DNA of 64,000 nt from Salinigranum marinum (GCF_024228675.1 NZ_CP100462.1:372001-436000); one strand, 5' to 3'; numbered from the stretch's first letter, positions 34,821-44,558 are shown. Notes: generated by a model from the letters alone, not told the origin. A program made the numbers and translations.

Positions 34821-35623
34821 GCGAGGTCCCTCCACTCGAACCGGAGCATCGCTACCGACAGTGGGCCGAGGAGCCAGCCGACAAAGACCGGAAGCGCGAG
34901 CGTCGGCCCGTCGTACCACGCACCGGCTCCCGGGTCGCTCACAGCTAAGGCGGTAACGAGCGTCTCGAAGGCGCTTCCGGGATCGAGTTGGGCGCCGACC
35001 TGAACCGCGGTGTGGATCGGACCCTCGGCGACCCCCGCCGCGATCAGGCCAGCTTCGGCCCCTGCAGTGACGGCATCCCAGACGATGACCAGCACGAAGA
35101 GCGCGACGACGCCGAGGACGAGCGCCCGGCGGTTCGTCGCGACTAATGCGGATGCGGCAACGCCGATCCCGACCCAGATGGCGCCGTAGGCGACACTCAG
35201 GAGGACGAACGCCAGAAATCGGAGGGGCTGCAGCGTTCCGAACGGGTAGACGACCAAGGCGCCCGCAATCATCATCCCGGCGACGATGGCGGTCCCCAGC
35301 ACGCCTGCTCGGCCAACGAATCGGCCGAGCACGAGCGTCGACCGGCCGTGTGGCATCGAGAGCGCGAGCCGTAGTGCGCCGGATTCGTGTTCACGGGCGA
35401 CGGCGCCGTATCCGAACAACACGCCGATGGGGGCCAACAACCCCCCAAGCCACCCACTGGCGAAGGCGCCGAACCGACTCGTGGTGATCGGAGCGGTGCC
35501 GACGACGGGGTAGACGTACGCTGCGATGGACACGACGCAGACGAGACCGACGAGCGCGACCTTCGGGAGTCGGGCATCGCGTACCAACTGCCAGTCCCGA
35601 CGGGCGATCACGCGCCACGTCAC
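34817..35623 (-). CDS. ABC transporter permease (first of two)
   Basis: The 268-residue ABC-2 type permease has GTG 35623 overlapping the stop of the ATPase gene. It begins VTWRVIARRDWQLVRDARLPKVALVGLV and carries GYGAVAREHESGALRLALSMPHGRSTLVLGRFVGR, then several glycine/alanine-rich helices. Both permeases start with V-T-W-R, which points to a tandem duplication. Its 3' end overlaps the second permease by 4 bases. Confidence 0.8.
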   Translation of the reverse strand: MTWRVIARRDWQLVRDARLPKVALVGLVCVVSIAAYVYPVVGTAPITTSRFGAFASGWLGGLLAPIGVLFGYGAVAREHESGALRLALSMPHGRSTLVLGRFVGRAGVLGTAIVAGMMIAGALVVYPFGTLQPLRFLAFVLLSVAYGAIWVGIGVAASALVATNRRALVLGVVALFVLVIVWDAVTAGAEAGLIAAGVAEGPIHTAVQVGAQLDPGSAFETLVTALAVSDPGAGAWYDGPTLALPVFVGWLLGPLSVAMLRFEWRDLA

Positions 35624-36531
35624 GCCCGCTTGCCTCCGGTGAATTCGACGAACATGTCCTCGAGTGACGCCTCTTCCGTGCGGAAGTTGACGACCTCGAC
35701 GCCGGCATCGTGCAGTTCGACCAGCGCGTCCATCTTCGCATCGTTCGTACACGTCGCCTCGATGGCGCCGTCTCGCTCAACCGCCGTCTCGACGCCATCG
35801 ACTCGTCCGACGGCGTCAAGAGTCTCGCCGTCGACTCGATCGGGCGTAATGACCAACTTCGTGCCACCACCGATGGCCTCACGCAACCCGGCGATGGTGT
35901 CGGTCGCGATCAGCCGGCCGTTCTGGAGGATACCGACCCGGTCACAGACCGCCTCGACCTGTTCGAGGACGTGGCTCGAAAAGAAGATGGTCGCGCCACG
36001 TTCGGTCTCCTCGCGGAGGATAGTCCGCATCTCCGCGGCGCCGTTCGGATCGAGCCCGGTCGTCGGCTCGTCGAGGACGAGCAGATCCGGGTCCCCGACG
36101 AGCGCCATCGCGAGCGCGAGTCGCTGACACATCCCTTTCGAGTAGTCCGCAGCCGGTCGCGCGGCGTCGTCACGGAGCCCGACGCGGGAGAGCACGTCGG
36201 CGGGATTCTCGTCGACGCCTTTCGACCGGATGGCGTATTCGACGTGTTGGCGGCCCGAGAGTCCGTCGAACGGGGCGTACCCCTCCGGCAAGACGCCAAC
36301 GCGTTTTCGGATCGCGACGCCGTCGTCCCGGCAGTCGTGGCCGAACACGGACATGGTGCCGTCGCTCGGAGTGACGAACCCGAGGAGGATGTCGATGAAC
36401 GTTGACTTGCCCGCGCCGTTCGGCCCGAGGAAGCCAAACGTTTCGCCCGCGTCGACAGTCAGGTCGACGCGGTCGAGAGCGAGCACGTCGCCGTAGCGCT
36501 TCGAGAGGTCCGTGGCGCTAATGATAGTCAC
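35620..36531 (-). CDS. ABC transporter ATP-binding protein
   Basis: The 303-residue ATPase has Walker A GPNGAGKST, Q-loop region GVLPEGYAP, signature DYSKGMCQRLALAMAL (SKGM in place of SGGQ, usual for the NosF/CcmA-like group), Walker B LLVLDEPTTGLDP and switch His in SSHVLEQ. A C-terminal domain of about 80 residues follows. I start at GTG 36531 (TIISATDLSKRYGDV). It drives the two permeases downstream, with 4-base overlaps. The two small membrane genes upstream on the same strand may be part of the operon. Confidence 0.88.
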   Translation of the reverse strand: MTIISATDLSKRYGDVLALDRVDLTVDAGETFGFLGPNGAGKSTFIDILLGFVTPSDGTMSVFGHDCRDDGVAIRKRVGVLPEGYAPFDGLSGRQHVEYAIRSKGVDENPADVLSRVGLRDDAARPAADYSKGMCQRLALAMALVGDPDLLVLDEPTTGLDPNGAAEMRTILREETERGATIFFSSHVLEQVEAVCDRVGILQNGRLIATDTIAGLREAIGGGTKLVITPDRVDGETLDAVGRVDGVETAVERDGAIEATCTNDAKMDALVELHDAGVEVVNFRTEEASLEDMFVEFTGGKRA

Positions 36532-36661
36532 AGGACGCTGGGACGGCGTGGCGGCCGATGAATATCCCGTGGCGGTTTCGGAGTCGGAAACACTGACACC
36601 GTTGTTTGGTCGGACCCGTTGGGGGCACGAGCACCGATCCGGGGTTGACCGGCCGTCGTCG

Positions 36662-37091
36662 CTATGCCGCGTGCGACCGGAGCGTAGGCCCGGCACGCCA
36701 GAGAAGGGCAGCAAGCAGCGGGAGTAACGCCACACACATACTGAGCGTCAGCGTTTGTGGGACGATCCAGGGTGTCACGAACGCCATCCCGATCCCGACG
36801 AACGGGCCAACGGCGACGGTGATCGTCGGGCTCACGAGCAGCCGTCGCTGGCTGTCGTCGAACTCGATACCGTACACCCATCCGCCGGGGTATCAACAGC
36901 CCAAGCGGGAAGAGAACCAGACCGGCCCAGACGACGAGCGACAGCGTGAGGAGTGCAAGCGCCGAACCGAACACCCCTCCCGTGTCGGGCGACGGCAGCC
37001 TCACGAGCGCCCGATAGCCGAGGGCTGCCAGTCCTGCGCCGACCACCGCCACCGGAAGCTGGAGCAGGCCCAACAGGCGATGTCCGTTCAT
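36662..37091 (-). pseudogene. small membrane protein gene with a frameshift
   Basis: The frame from ATG 37091 encodes NGHRLLGLLQLPVAVVGAG...LLTLSLVVWAGLVLFPLGLLIPRRM. At about 36890 the protein-like sequence moves to another frame: GGWVYGIEFDDSQRRLLVSPTITVAVGPFVGIGMAFV...LLPLLAALLWRAGPTLRSHAA, ending at 36662. A one-base indel in ACCCCGGCGG (minus strand) would join them into about 143 residues with four helices. It overlaps the upstream small gene (ATGA) and precedes the ABC ATPase by 130 bases. Confidence 0.6.
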
Positions 37092-37372
37092 GAGTTCCCC
37101 ACAGCGCGTTCAGGTTGGGAGCGCGGTGAAGTCGGGCATAAAGAGAACAATGACCGCAGCACGTGACTGGCGATGATATAGAGAAAGACACCGGCTCCGA
37201 AACCAGCGACGGTGGGTATTGTCATAGAAATAATAGTTGGCTGCCGATGGTTTCGCAGGTGGAGTATGGCAATCCCGAGTACTGCGTCGCCGATGACTGA
37301 CAGGATTCGCTCAGTTGCATACCGGACGGTGAGTCTACGTATCAAAAAGTACCGGAGCAGCGGTTCGTGCAC
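37088..37372 (-). CDS. small membrane protein, first gene of the ABC operon
   Basis: The frame of up to 94 residues carries two hydrophobic segments (ILSVIGDAVLGIAILHL and TIPTVAGFGAGVFLYIIASHVL). The family is not recognised. GTG 37372 gives the longest form; ATG 37225 would leave only the second helix. Its TGA overlaps the ATG of the next gene. It is probably part of the transporter operon. Confidence 0.4.
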   Translation of the reverse strand: MHEPLLRYFLIRRLTVRYATERILSVIGDAVLGIAILHLRNHRQPTIISMTIPTVAGFGAGVFLYIIASHVLRSLFSLCPTSPRSQPERAVGNS

Positions 37373-37451
37373 CGAAACGGCCCCGCCGACACACCGGGAC
37401 GTGCCTCGTGGTCCGCCCAGTCGTATCTCGCTCGGAGGTGCCGCTCAGGCC

Positions 37452-38279
37452 TCAGTTGTCGGGGAAGATGGCGTCCGGATCACGAGCAGCGAACGGTCCG
37501 ACTCGATCACCCGTCGTCGCGTACCGGTAGAGTGCCGTGCGGACGATTGCCGTGACGGTCTGGGAGCCAACGATGGCCGCGACGACGATCAGGCCCCCGC
37601 CGGCGAGTGCCGCGACAGCAAGGGTGCCGTGAAGCGCGAAGTACCCCGTACACAAGAGCGCGAGGCCGGGGACGGCAACGATGAAGAAGGCCAGGCTCAC
37701 CCCGAGGGTCGCGGAGACGCTCTCACCCCACGTCTGCTTGAATAGAGATCCGCTACGGCGGAGCTGTCGGCGGATACCGTCCGCGTCGCCGAGGACGATG
37801 ACGGGAACGATGAAGTACGTCAGGAGCGCCCACGCCAGATCGAACGCGAGCCTGGCGAGACTGCCCACCGCCCCGAATTTCTCGTCGATGATGTAGAGGA
37901 CCGTCCCGAGCGTCGCAGCGACGACAGCCCAGACGGCAATCCGCCGGCGGACGCGCCAAGCCGCAGCGAGACCATCCCACACGGACGGTTCCTCGTCGTC
38001 GAACGTACGTGCGGCGCAGTGAACGACGGCCGCGTTGAAGAACGTCGCGACGCTCGAAGAAATCGCAAACACACAGAAAAGCGCACCGTACTGATAGAGG
38101 TCGTTCGTGAACAGCGAGTCCACGATTCCGTACCGGAACGCAACGGCACCGAGGAGTGCGAACGCGCTACCGACCGCGAGTAAGCTTAGCAGGGGCAGGA
38201 CCACGAGGCTCGGCCGTCGCCTGAACAGGACGAGACTATCGACCGTGAGTGTCAAGCCGCGTCTGTACTTGGAGGGCAC
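37452..38279 (-). CDS. DUF6159-like membrane protein (intact paralogue)
   Basis: The 275-residue protein aligns with the split gene at 29679-31933: KYRRGLTLTVDSLVLFRRRPSLVVLPLLSLL at the start, TFFNAAVVHCAARTFDDEEPSVWDGLAAAWRVRRRI in the middle, then TYFIVPVIVLGDADGIRRQLRRSGSLFKQTWGESV and ATGDRVGPF near the end. About six helices. I chose GTG 38279 because it matches the start of the paralogue; an ATG at 38405 would add 42 residues unlike the family. Function is unknown. Confidence 0.75.
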   Translation of the reverse strand: MPSKYRRGLTLTVDSLVLFRRRPSLVVLPLLSLLAVGSAFALLGAVAFRYGIVDSLFTNDLYQYGALFCVFAISSSVATFFNAAVVHCAARTFDDEEPSVWDGLAAAWRVRRRIAVWAVVAATLGTVLYIIDEKFGAVGSLARLAFDLAWALLTYFIVPVIVLGDADGIRRQLRRSGSLFKQTWGESVSATLGVSLAFFIVAVPGLALLCTGYFALHGTLAVAALAGGGLIVVAAIVGSQTVTAIVRTALYRYATTGDRVGPFAARDPDAIFPDN

Positions 38280-38550
38280 AGTCGGCAATAACACGTTCTG
38301 AATGTTAACACCCAGGGACGTGTCTCGGGATGCGTTTCGAGCGCCCAGGTCGGGGTCACTCTCGTTCCGAACGCGATGGGCAGTGTAGTAGGTCGACGTG
38401 ATCAAACAACTGAACGTCGGAAGAAGGAACTGAATACCGTGACACTCGACGATTCAAACGACTGGTTCACCTCCGATACGGGACGTCGAACGTTTCCGAA
38501 CGGGAAACGCAGGGATGGTGTTTAGTCGTGCGGTGCTCGAAGCAGGTCAC

Positions 38551-39288
38551 ATGGCCCTCCAGTTAGGCCGAGCGATCGGGCGCGGTGCCCGGCGTTCACT
38601 CTCGATCAGTGGCATCGTTGCACTGGCGTTGATGATCTGTTATCAGGTTCTCTTCGTCGGCTCCTTCAACGCCGTCATCGTGGACCAACTCCCGTCCGGA
38701 GTGCAATCCAGCGGCGCCGGGGTCGGCTTCGCGCTCCCGCTGCCGACCGAAGTCGCAGCCGGACTGGCCGTAGTCGCGCTGTTGCTCGGCATCGGCGTCT
38801 TTCTCGTGACCGCACGGCTGTTTGCGCGTGAGCTCTCCACCCTCTCGTCGCTCCCCGGCGATCTGTTCACCCGGCGCATCGGCCGTGCGTTCCTGTCCGC
38901 GCTCGTCGTCAGCGTTGTCCTCGGGGTGGCGATCACCATCGGGTTCGCGTTCCTCCTCGTTCCCGGTCTGTTCCTCGCCGTGAGTCTCCAGTTCGCGCTG
39001 TTCGCCGTCGCCGTCGAGGACACCGGTCCGGTCGAGGCGTTCCGTCGAAGTTGGGAACTGGCGAGTGGCAACCGCTGGCGACTGCTCGCCCTCGTCGTCC
39101 TGTTCGGCGCCGTCGGCGCTGTCGGTGGCGCGGTCGGATCGCTGCTTGCCTTCGTCTCGCCGTCGGTCGGGCAACTCGCCTCGCTCGTCATCAATTCGGC
39201 GCTCGTTATCCTGATGTACGGCATCATCGCCGATTCGTTCGTTCAACTACGTGGCGGATCGGCGTCCGCGACGAGTTCGCTCGCCTGA
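38551..39288 (+). CDS. DUF7847-like multi-helix membrane protein
   Basis: The 245-residue protein with about six helices resembles the haloarchaeal DUF7847 group, itself related to the membrane domain of glycerophosphoryl diester phosphodiesterases: ALQLGRAIGRGARRSLSISGIVALAL, FTRRIGRAFLSALVVSVVL, LLVPGLFLAVSLQFALFAVAVEDTGPVEAFRRSWELASGNRWRLLALVVLF. ATG 38551 gives the typical start; an ATG at 38515 is possible. It is divergent from the DUF6159-like gene. Confidence 0.65.
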   Translation: MALQLGRAIGRGARRSLSISGIVALALMICYQVLFVGSFNAVIVDQLPSGVQSSGAGVGFALPLPTEVAAGLAVVALLLGIGVFLVTARLFARELSTLSSLPGDLFTRRIGRAFLSALVVSVVLGVAITIGFAFLLVPGLFLAVSLQFALFAVAVEDTGPVEAFRRSWELASGNRWRLLALVVLFGAVGAVGGAVGSLLAFVSPSVGQLASLVINSALVILMYGIIADSFVQLRGGSASATSSLA

Positions 39289-39419
39289 GCCCGCCCAGTC
39301 GAAGGCGGCGCCCATATTTCTCGACGCACTGAACCTCGGGTAGGTGTTGATCGGCGCAGTGCGACGTACGTCGGTTCGTCAACAACACAAGAACGAACAC
39401 GACGGGACCGGGTGGGCCA

Positions 39420-39800
39420 TCAACTACGTCCGAGACGCGCACGGCGTCGGAACAGGTAGTACGTCAGCGAGGGAACCGAGACGATCAACAGTGGCGAGAA
39501 GGCGGCGGCACCGATGTGCGCGAGACCGGCGAGACACCACGCGACACTCGGCGACCACCCCTCGTCGTCACCGAGTGCTCTAATGTCCGCGAGCAGGCAT
39601 CCAAAAACGACGAGGGCCACGAAGATACCGCCCCAGAACGAGGCTACTGCGAGGACGAACGACGCGATGCCAGCGGCGACGTTCGGATCACCACCCGACG
39701 ATGACACGAGGATGAACGTCTGCGAACCGAAGTCGGAGAGAAGCGTTGTCACCGCGACGGCGGGGAACAGGGCGACGCCGTACCACCACGAGCCCGACAT
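39420..39800 (-). CDS. small membrane protein
   Basis: The 126-residue protein has four hydrophobic helices (YGVALFPAVAVTTLLSDFG, VAAGIASFVLAVASFWGGIFVALVVFGCLLAD, AWCLAGLAHIGAAAF, LLIVSVPSLTYYLF) and a basic C-terminus RRRARLGRS. The family is not recognised. It is convergent with the gene at 38551 and follows the DUF5518-like gene on the same strand by 105 bases. Confidence 0.55.
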   Translation of the reverse strand: MSGSWWYGVALFPAVAVTTLLSDFGSQTFILVSSSGGDPNVAAGIASFVLAVASFWGGIFVALVVFGCLLADIRALGDDEGWSPSVAWCLAGLAHIGAAAFSPLLIVSVPSLTYYLFRRRARLGRS

Positions 39801-39905
39801 ACTGTTATGGAACGAAGGGGAGGTAGGCAGCCACGACTGCGTAATGAATCGGGGGGAGCAGTCGCGTGGACTGTCTTCTGGCTTTTAGCATTCGAGAGTG
39901 CTACG

Positions 39906-40343
39906 CTATGCACTGCCGCCTGCATCAGCGACACCGCCGTGGCCTCTCCGTTTGGCCAGCCAGCCCCCGAAACGACCGGAGACCGCACCGAAGACGGCTA
40001 TCACTGCGAAAATCAGGCCGCCGAACACGAGCGTCATCGCGACGCTGACTGCTTGGAACCACGGCGGGTTTGGGATATTTGTGACCGCCCAAAGCAGTTC
40101 GTTCAGCGCCCAGAGGGCCGGTATTCCACCGATAAGCGCGGCTCGTAATCCGGTCGCGGTGCTGTTCCCGCCGCGTCGCTTGATCAGATACCCGGCGAAT
40201 ACGCTCCCGACGACGACCGCTCCGAGCGTTATGTTCTCCGGGGATCGCCACACTTCGAGCGCGGTGAACGGGAGTGCGAGTAGCCCACCGACGAGTGCGT
40301 ACGTCCACGTCTCGGTCAACTGGAGGGGACCAATCCGAACCAC
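39906..40343 (-). CDS. DUF5518-like membrane protein
   Basis: The 145-residue protein has four helices in the DUF5518 pattern: YALVGGLLALPFTALEVW, GAVVVGSVFAGYLIKRRGGNSTATGLRAALIGGIPALWAL and AMTLVFGGLIFAVIAVFGAVSGRFGGWLAKRRG. I chose GTG 40343 because a TATA-like TTTTATATGG (minus strand, about 40361-40372) lies 24 bases upstream, which would be inside the gene if the longer frame from 40397 were used. Function is unknown. Confidence 0.6.
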   Translation of the reverse strand: MVRIGPLQLTETWTYALVGGLLALPFTALEVWRSPENITLGAVVVGSVFAGYLIKRRGGNSTATGLRAALIGGIPALWALNELLWAVTNIPNPPWFQAVSVAMTLVFGGLIFAVIAVFGAVSGRFGGWLAKRRGHGGVADAGGSA

Positions 40344-40360
40344 GTCGGGATATCTATCGC

Positions 40361-40372
40361 TCCATATAAAAA
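40361..40372 (-). promoter_or_regulatory. TATA-like box deciding the start of the DUF5518-like gene
   Basis: Read on the minus strand the sequence is ATTTTTATATGGA. It is centred about 24-26 bases before GTG 40343 and supports a leaderless transcript there. Confidence 0.4.
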
Positions 40373-40505
40373 TCCCGTCACGGTGTTGCTCGGCCAAAGA
40401 GTGGCGTTCGATGCACTACGAACGGTCTCCGTCCTCGGAAGGTTGGAATACACTGGCTCCCGCTCTATGTGGCGTCTTCGTTTTTTGCGGTTGCGTGTCG
40501 GTCAG

Positions 40506-42167
40506 TTACCTTACCGAATCGTAAAGCCGGATCGTGACGAGGCTGCCTTCGGGGTCGTTCTCCCGAAACTGGATCTCTCCTCCTAACTGAGTGACTGCCC
40601 AGTTGACGAACCAGAGTCCGATACCCTGGCCGTGTTTGAGTTGTGTTTCGGTTCCGGCAGCGAGCATCTCTCGTTCCCGCTCGGGAATCCCTGGTCCGTC
40701 ATCCGCCACGGAGAGTTCGACCGTCCCGTCCGACATCTCCTGAACACTGAGTTCGACGCGGGACGCGTCCGCAGTCGTGTGTTCGAGTGAATTTTCGACC
40801 AGCTCGAAAAGCACCTGTCGGAGCACGGCTCGATGAGAGGAGATAGTCACCTCGTCGGGACAGACGAGCGAGATGTCGGCCGACTCGTTCTCGGATCGGA
40901 ACTGATCGACGACAGTACTGGCTACGTCAGTCAGATTGACCGAGTCCGGTGAATCGGTACTCTCGGTCATGACTGCCTCCGCCTCTCTGACTTTGTTACT
41001 CAGTTCGAGAAGGTCGGTCGCGCGCTCTCGAATGCCGGTCCGTAGCTCCTCGTCGTCGACGTGGTCGGCGTACGCGAGCACGACGTCCAAGTCGTTCCGC
41101 ACGTTGTGGCGGAGGATACGATTGAGAACCGTGAGTCGCTGTTCTCTGGTCTTTCGGTCGGTGATGTCTCGGAAGAGCACGGTTCTGGCGACAGGATTAC
41201 CCTCATCGTTGGTCGTGGCTTCCTCAACCGCGGAGACGCTGAATTGGAACTGTCGACGCCCTTCCGACGTCCGAAGTGCGACTGTTCCCGTCGCACCGGT
41301 GGGGAGTTCGGTCCCTCCAACTCCGTCAATGGCAGACTGAACCGGTTCGCCGATCATCTCCTCCGTGGAATCGTCGAACAACTCTGCCGTCGTCTCATTG
41401 ATATCCAGGACGTGATCGTCCCAGTCGAGGACGACGAGCGCCTCTTGGAGGGTTTCGACTACGCGTGTCCGTGCGAGGTAGTCGGCTTTCGGGAACCCGG
41501 TCAGTACCGGGTACCGTCGTATCGCAGCGGTCAGAAAAGCGCCCGACAGGAGCAGACCGAGCGTCGTGCCGCCGACCAGTGAGGTATTGGCCTCCGCAAC
41601 GGAGAGCAGGCTCGGAGCCGCAACGCTGGCAGTCAGTACAGTTATTTGTGTGTTCGACACCCGGGGATGACCCCAGCTGAGATCGATCAGTAGATACGTC
41701 GCATACAGGGCATACAGGAGCAACAGAAAGCCGTACAGGACCGTCCACCCGAGCGCGAGTCCGAGTATCGGTCCGACGACCGTTTTGGAGGCATCACTAG
41801 CGAGAGCGATCGCGCCGATCACCACCGGTAACACGATGCCAGACAGCAGCACGATCCGCTTCCGTGTTGCCATGATTCCGCGGCCGGCGTAGCTGAGTGC
41901 ATAGGCGATCCAAGCGACGGGGAGAAACAACAGGGCACCGAATTGCACTACGTCGAAAAGCGACTCGAGAAAGCGCACGGTCGCCACACTGACGACCGTG
42001 GTCCCAAGCGAGGAGACTGCCCAGACAGTCAGCGTGATCGAGAGTACGAGAAACGGTTCCGCACTGGGCTGGTCTCTGGACCGGTAAGCCCTCCAAGTCG
42101 TCCAACACAATAGGGCGGACGCCAGAGTCTTGAGTACCAGCGTAGTTAGTGTAGTACCGGAAATCAT
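40506..42167 (-). CDS. membrane-bound sensor histidine kinase with 7-helix N-terminus and PAS domain
   Basis: The 553-residue protein has about seven transmembrane helices (1-215), a PAS-like domain (about 230-345, VVETLQEALVVLDWDDHVLDINETTAELF ... VARTVLFRDITDR), and a kinase core. The dimerisation helix has the phospho-accepting His in LNRILRHNVRNDLDVVLAYAD. ATPase boxes: N FELVENSLEHT, G1 VADDGPGIPEREREML, G2 HGQGIGLWFVNWAV. It autophosphorylates in response to an unknown membrane signal. It is divergent from a second kinase at 42642. The HalX response regulator at 45744 is a possible partner. Confidence 0.9.
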   Translation of the reverse strand: MISGTTLTTLVLKTLASALLCWTTWRAYRSRDQPSAEPFLVLSITLTVWAVSSLGTTVVSVATVRFLESLFDVVQFGALLFLPVAWIAYALSYAGRGIMATRKRIVLLSGIVLPVVIGAIALASDASKTVVGPILGLALGWTVLYGFLLLLYALYATYLLIDLSWGHPRVSNTQITVLTASVAAPSLLSVAEANTSLVGGTTLGLLLSGAFLTAAIRRYPVLTGFPKADYLARTRVVETLQEALVVLDWDDHVLDINETTAELFDDSTEEMIGEPVQSAIDGVGGTELPTGATGTVALRTSEGRRQFQFSVSAVEEATTNDEGNPVARTVLFRDITDRKTREQRLTVLNRILRHNVRNDLDVVLAYADHVDDEELRTGIRERATDLLELSNKVREAEAVMTESTDSPDSVNLTDVASTVVDQFRSENESADISLVCPDEVTISSHRAVLRQVLFELVENSLEHTTADASRVELSVQEMSDGTVELSVADDGPGIPEREREMLAAGTETQLKHGQGIGLWFVNWAVTQLGGEIQFRENDPEGSLVTIRLYDSVR

Positions 42168-42641
42168 GGATCCATATCTCGGACGGCGATTTGGATGTTA
42201 TGTCGGCTGAATACAACGGTGGCTGCTCGATCCAGTCTCGAAGTCGGACGGCCGATGCATGGAGCGGAGCACGATTAGCGACGAACGTGTTTGGGGAATT
42301 GGGGACCTAGATCACCCGCTGGGGGACTGGGCGGGCACGGAGACACTGGTTCCCGAAATTAATAGATGGAGTCCCTGTGTTTCACTATCGGAAACTAACG
42401 CCCTGAAGCGGTTCGTATCGCTTCGAGGCGTGTCGAACAGATGCGGCGCCATCACCGAGGAGGCGTCCATCCAACGGCAGGGTGAACGCCCGGAGTGGAC
42501 TGAACTCGGTGGCGCTCCGGGATATCTCGCTGAGGGTGTAGATGTCGGCTCGGACGAAGCCGTGGACGCTACCTGCGTCCCGGGAGCGCGGTCGATGATC
42601 GGGCCTGGTTCTTATTAGTGTCCTCGCAAAAATGCCACTGA
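42168..42641. other. divergent intergenic region between two kinases
   Basis: These 474 bases contain both kinase promoters. A frame from 42259 to 42618 is open but its protein has no haloarchaeal character, and I do not call it. A TTATTAGTGTC stretch at 42612-42622 is a possible promoter element for the gene at 42642. Confidence 0.4.
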
Positions 42642-44558
42642 ATGGACAGTAAGGGACTTCTGCCGGAGAAAATCCGCTCACGATACGCAGTGAAGCTCTT
42701 TGCTGTCTCGTTGCTCATTACCGCCGTTATCGTCGCTGGCGGGACGGCGATCGCCAGTCAGGTGTCCGATCGAGTCACGAACGAACAGTTGGACTCGGTC
42801 GAAGCCAGCGCGGAACTCGAGGCGGAGAGTCTCGCCAGATGGTTCGAGGGTGAACAGGAGTCGATTCGGCTGTTGTCCTCACATCGGGGTATCGATCCGT
42901 CGAACCGGACACGAACCGAGCGCACCCTTGCCGGAGAACTCAACCGAACGTCGGACGAACTCGTCAGTCTTCACGTCGTCGAGCGGCCGACGGAGCAGCC
43001 GTCGAACGGCACAAAGGAGCGAATCGTCGCGAGTAGTGACGGCATAGCCGGCGAGCCACTGGCTGCGACCAAGATCGACTGGGGACAGACTGCCTCCGGC
43101 GAGGAAGTCACGTTCCAGTTCGACAACACGACGGAGACGCTCGTCTCGTGGGTGTATTTGGACGAGGGCAATATGTCGGTCGCGATCGCCTCACCGACGC
43201 GCGATGGCGACCACGTGTTGATCGGTGAGTACCATCCCAGCACTCGAGTGGCGGCGGCGGCCGACGCGACTAACGACACGAGCACCGTCGTCCTCGGCGG
43301 CGTGAGTGGGTACGTCATGTTCGAGAAAAACAGCCCGAACGAGTTTCGCCCGTACAAGGGTGAATCAACCGTGACTGAGGTCGAATCCCGGATCGAGGAG
43401 CGACCGAATCAGTTCGCGTCGATCAGCGGTGCTGAACTTGGCGACACCGAAGTGATAGGCTACCACAGCGTCCCGAGCGACGGTGTCAACTGGGTCGTCG
43501 TCAAGGAAGTTCCCAGGTCGACGGCGCTGGCCGTGACCAACCAGGTTCAGACTGATCTGGTGGGGTTGATCGGCCTCACAGTCGTCGGATTCTTATTGAT
43601 CAGCGGCATGATCCACCTCGGTCCAATCAGCTCGATCAGACGGCTGTCACGGCAGGCAGAAGCAGTCGCCGAAGGGGACCTGACGGCCGAGATTCCGGAC
43701 GGAAACCGGATCGATGAGGTCGGACAGCTCAGAGCCAGCCTTCATAGAACGAAGGCGTATATCGAAACAATCACCGAGCAGGCCGAAAAGATCGCCCGCC
43801 GAGAGTTCGACGACGCGGCTCTGGACGAGGAGATTCCGGGGCCCGTCGGGGAGGCGATGGCCGATATGCGCGACGATCTAGAGCGGTTCATCGAAGAACG
43901 AAAACAACGTGAACAACGGCTCGAGGTGTTCAACCGGCTGCTCAGACACAACCTCAGGAACCGGCTCGACGTGATCAGAAGCCACACGGAGCAGCTGGCC
44001 GACCAAACGGATGGTGATGATGCCGAGGCCGTCCTGGCAGCAACGGACCGGCTGGCGTCGATCGGCACTCGTGCCAGACGGATTGACCGTCTGATGGCCC
44101 GTGACCCCGATCCGACGGTGGTCGATCTCACATCGGTGGTTCCTAGTCTGCTCTCGCAGATCACATCTGACGACGTCACGGTCAACACGGAGTTCCCGTC
44201 GACGGCCACGCTCCGGACCGACGCCGAGATACTGCGGACGACACTGACCAGCCCGCTGGAAAACGCGGTCAAATACGCGGAGTCAAGTGTCACTGTCTTT
44301 ATATCTCCGACGGCCGATAGAGAAGGGTACAGAATCGCTATCAGCGACGACGGCCCCGGTATCCCAGCGGCCGAGCTCGAATCGCTGGCGGCCGGAACCG
44401 AAACCTCCCTCCAACATGGACGCGGACTCGGACTCTGGCAACTCAGGTGGGGCATCGATGCACTCGGCGGTGACCTATCGTTCGAAACCGACGACGGCAC
44501 GACCGTCAATATCACGCTCGCCGATCTCACCGACCGAACTGAGACGGAGACCGAGTGA
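42642..44558 (+). CDS. sensor histidine kinase with extracellular Cache-like domain and HAMP
   Basis: The 638-residue protein has a transmembrane helix at about 15-38 (AVKLFAVSLLITAVIVAGGTA), an extracellular domain of about 260 residues of dCache type (SLARWFEGEQESIRLLSSH..., VVKEVPRSTALA), a second helix (LVGLIGLTVVGFLLISGMIHL), a HAMP domain (RRLSRQAEAVAEGDLTAEIPD) and a kinase core: His in FNRLLRHNLRNRLDVIRSHTEQ, N box TSPLENAVKYAE, G1 ISDDGPGIPAAEL, G2 HGRGLGLWQLRWGI. The Cache domain suggests sensing of a small external ligand. Intact. Confidence 0.9.
   Translation: MDSKGLLPEKIRSRYAVKLFAVSLLITAVIVAGGTAIASQVSDRVTNEQLDSVEASAELEAESLARWFEGEQESIRLLSSHRGIDPSNRTRTERTLAGELNRTSDELVSLHVVERPTEQPSNGTKERIVASSDGIAGEPLAATKIDWGQTASGEEVTFQFDNTTETLVSWVYLDEGNMSVAIASPTRDGDHVLIGEYHPSTRVAAAADATNDTSTVVLGGVSGYVMFEKNSPNEFRPYKGESTVTEVESRIEERPNQFASISGAELGDTEVIGYHSVPSDGVNWVVVKEVPRSTALAVTNQVQTDLVGLIGLTVVGFLLISGMIHLGPISSIRRLSRQAEAVAEGDLTAEIPDGNRIDEVGQLRASLHRTKAYIETITEQAEKIARREFDDAALDEEIPGPVGEAMADMRDDLERFIEERKQREQRLEVFNRLLRHNLRNRLDVIRSHTEQLADQTDGDDAEAVLAATDRLASIGTRARRIDRLMARDPDPTVVDLTSVVPSLLSQITSDDVTVNTEFPSTATLRTDAEILRTTLTSPLENAVKYAESSVTVFISPTADREGYRIAISDDGPGIPAAELESLAAGTETSLQHGRGLGLWQLRWGIDALGGDLSFETDDGTTVNITLADLTDRTETETE

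Noticed and set aside
34343-34948. 201-codon arginine-rich frame antisense to the ABC permeases
   Set aside because: Typical GC-rich shadow with runs of Arg; the minus-strand permease is unambiguous.
42259-42618. 119-codon open frame between the two kinases
   Set aside because: No hydrophobic core or motif, and it fills a divergent promoter region.
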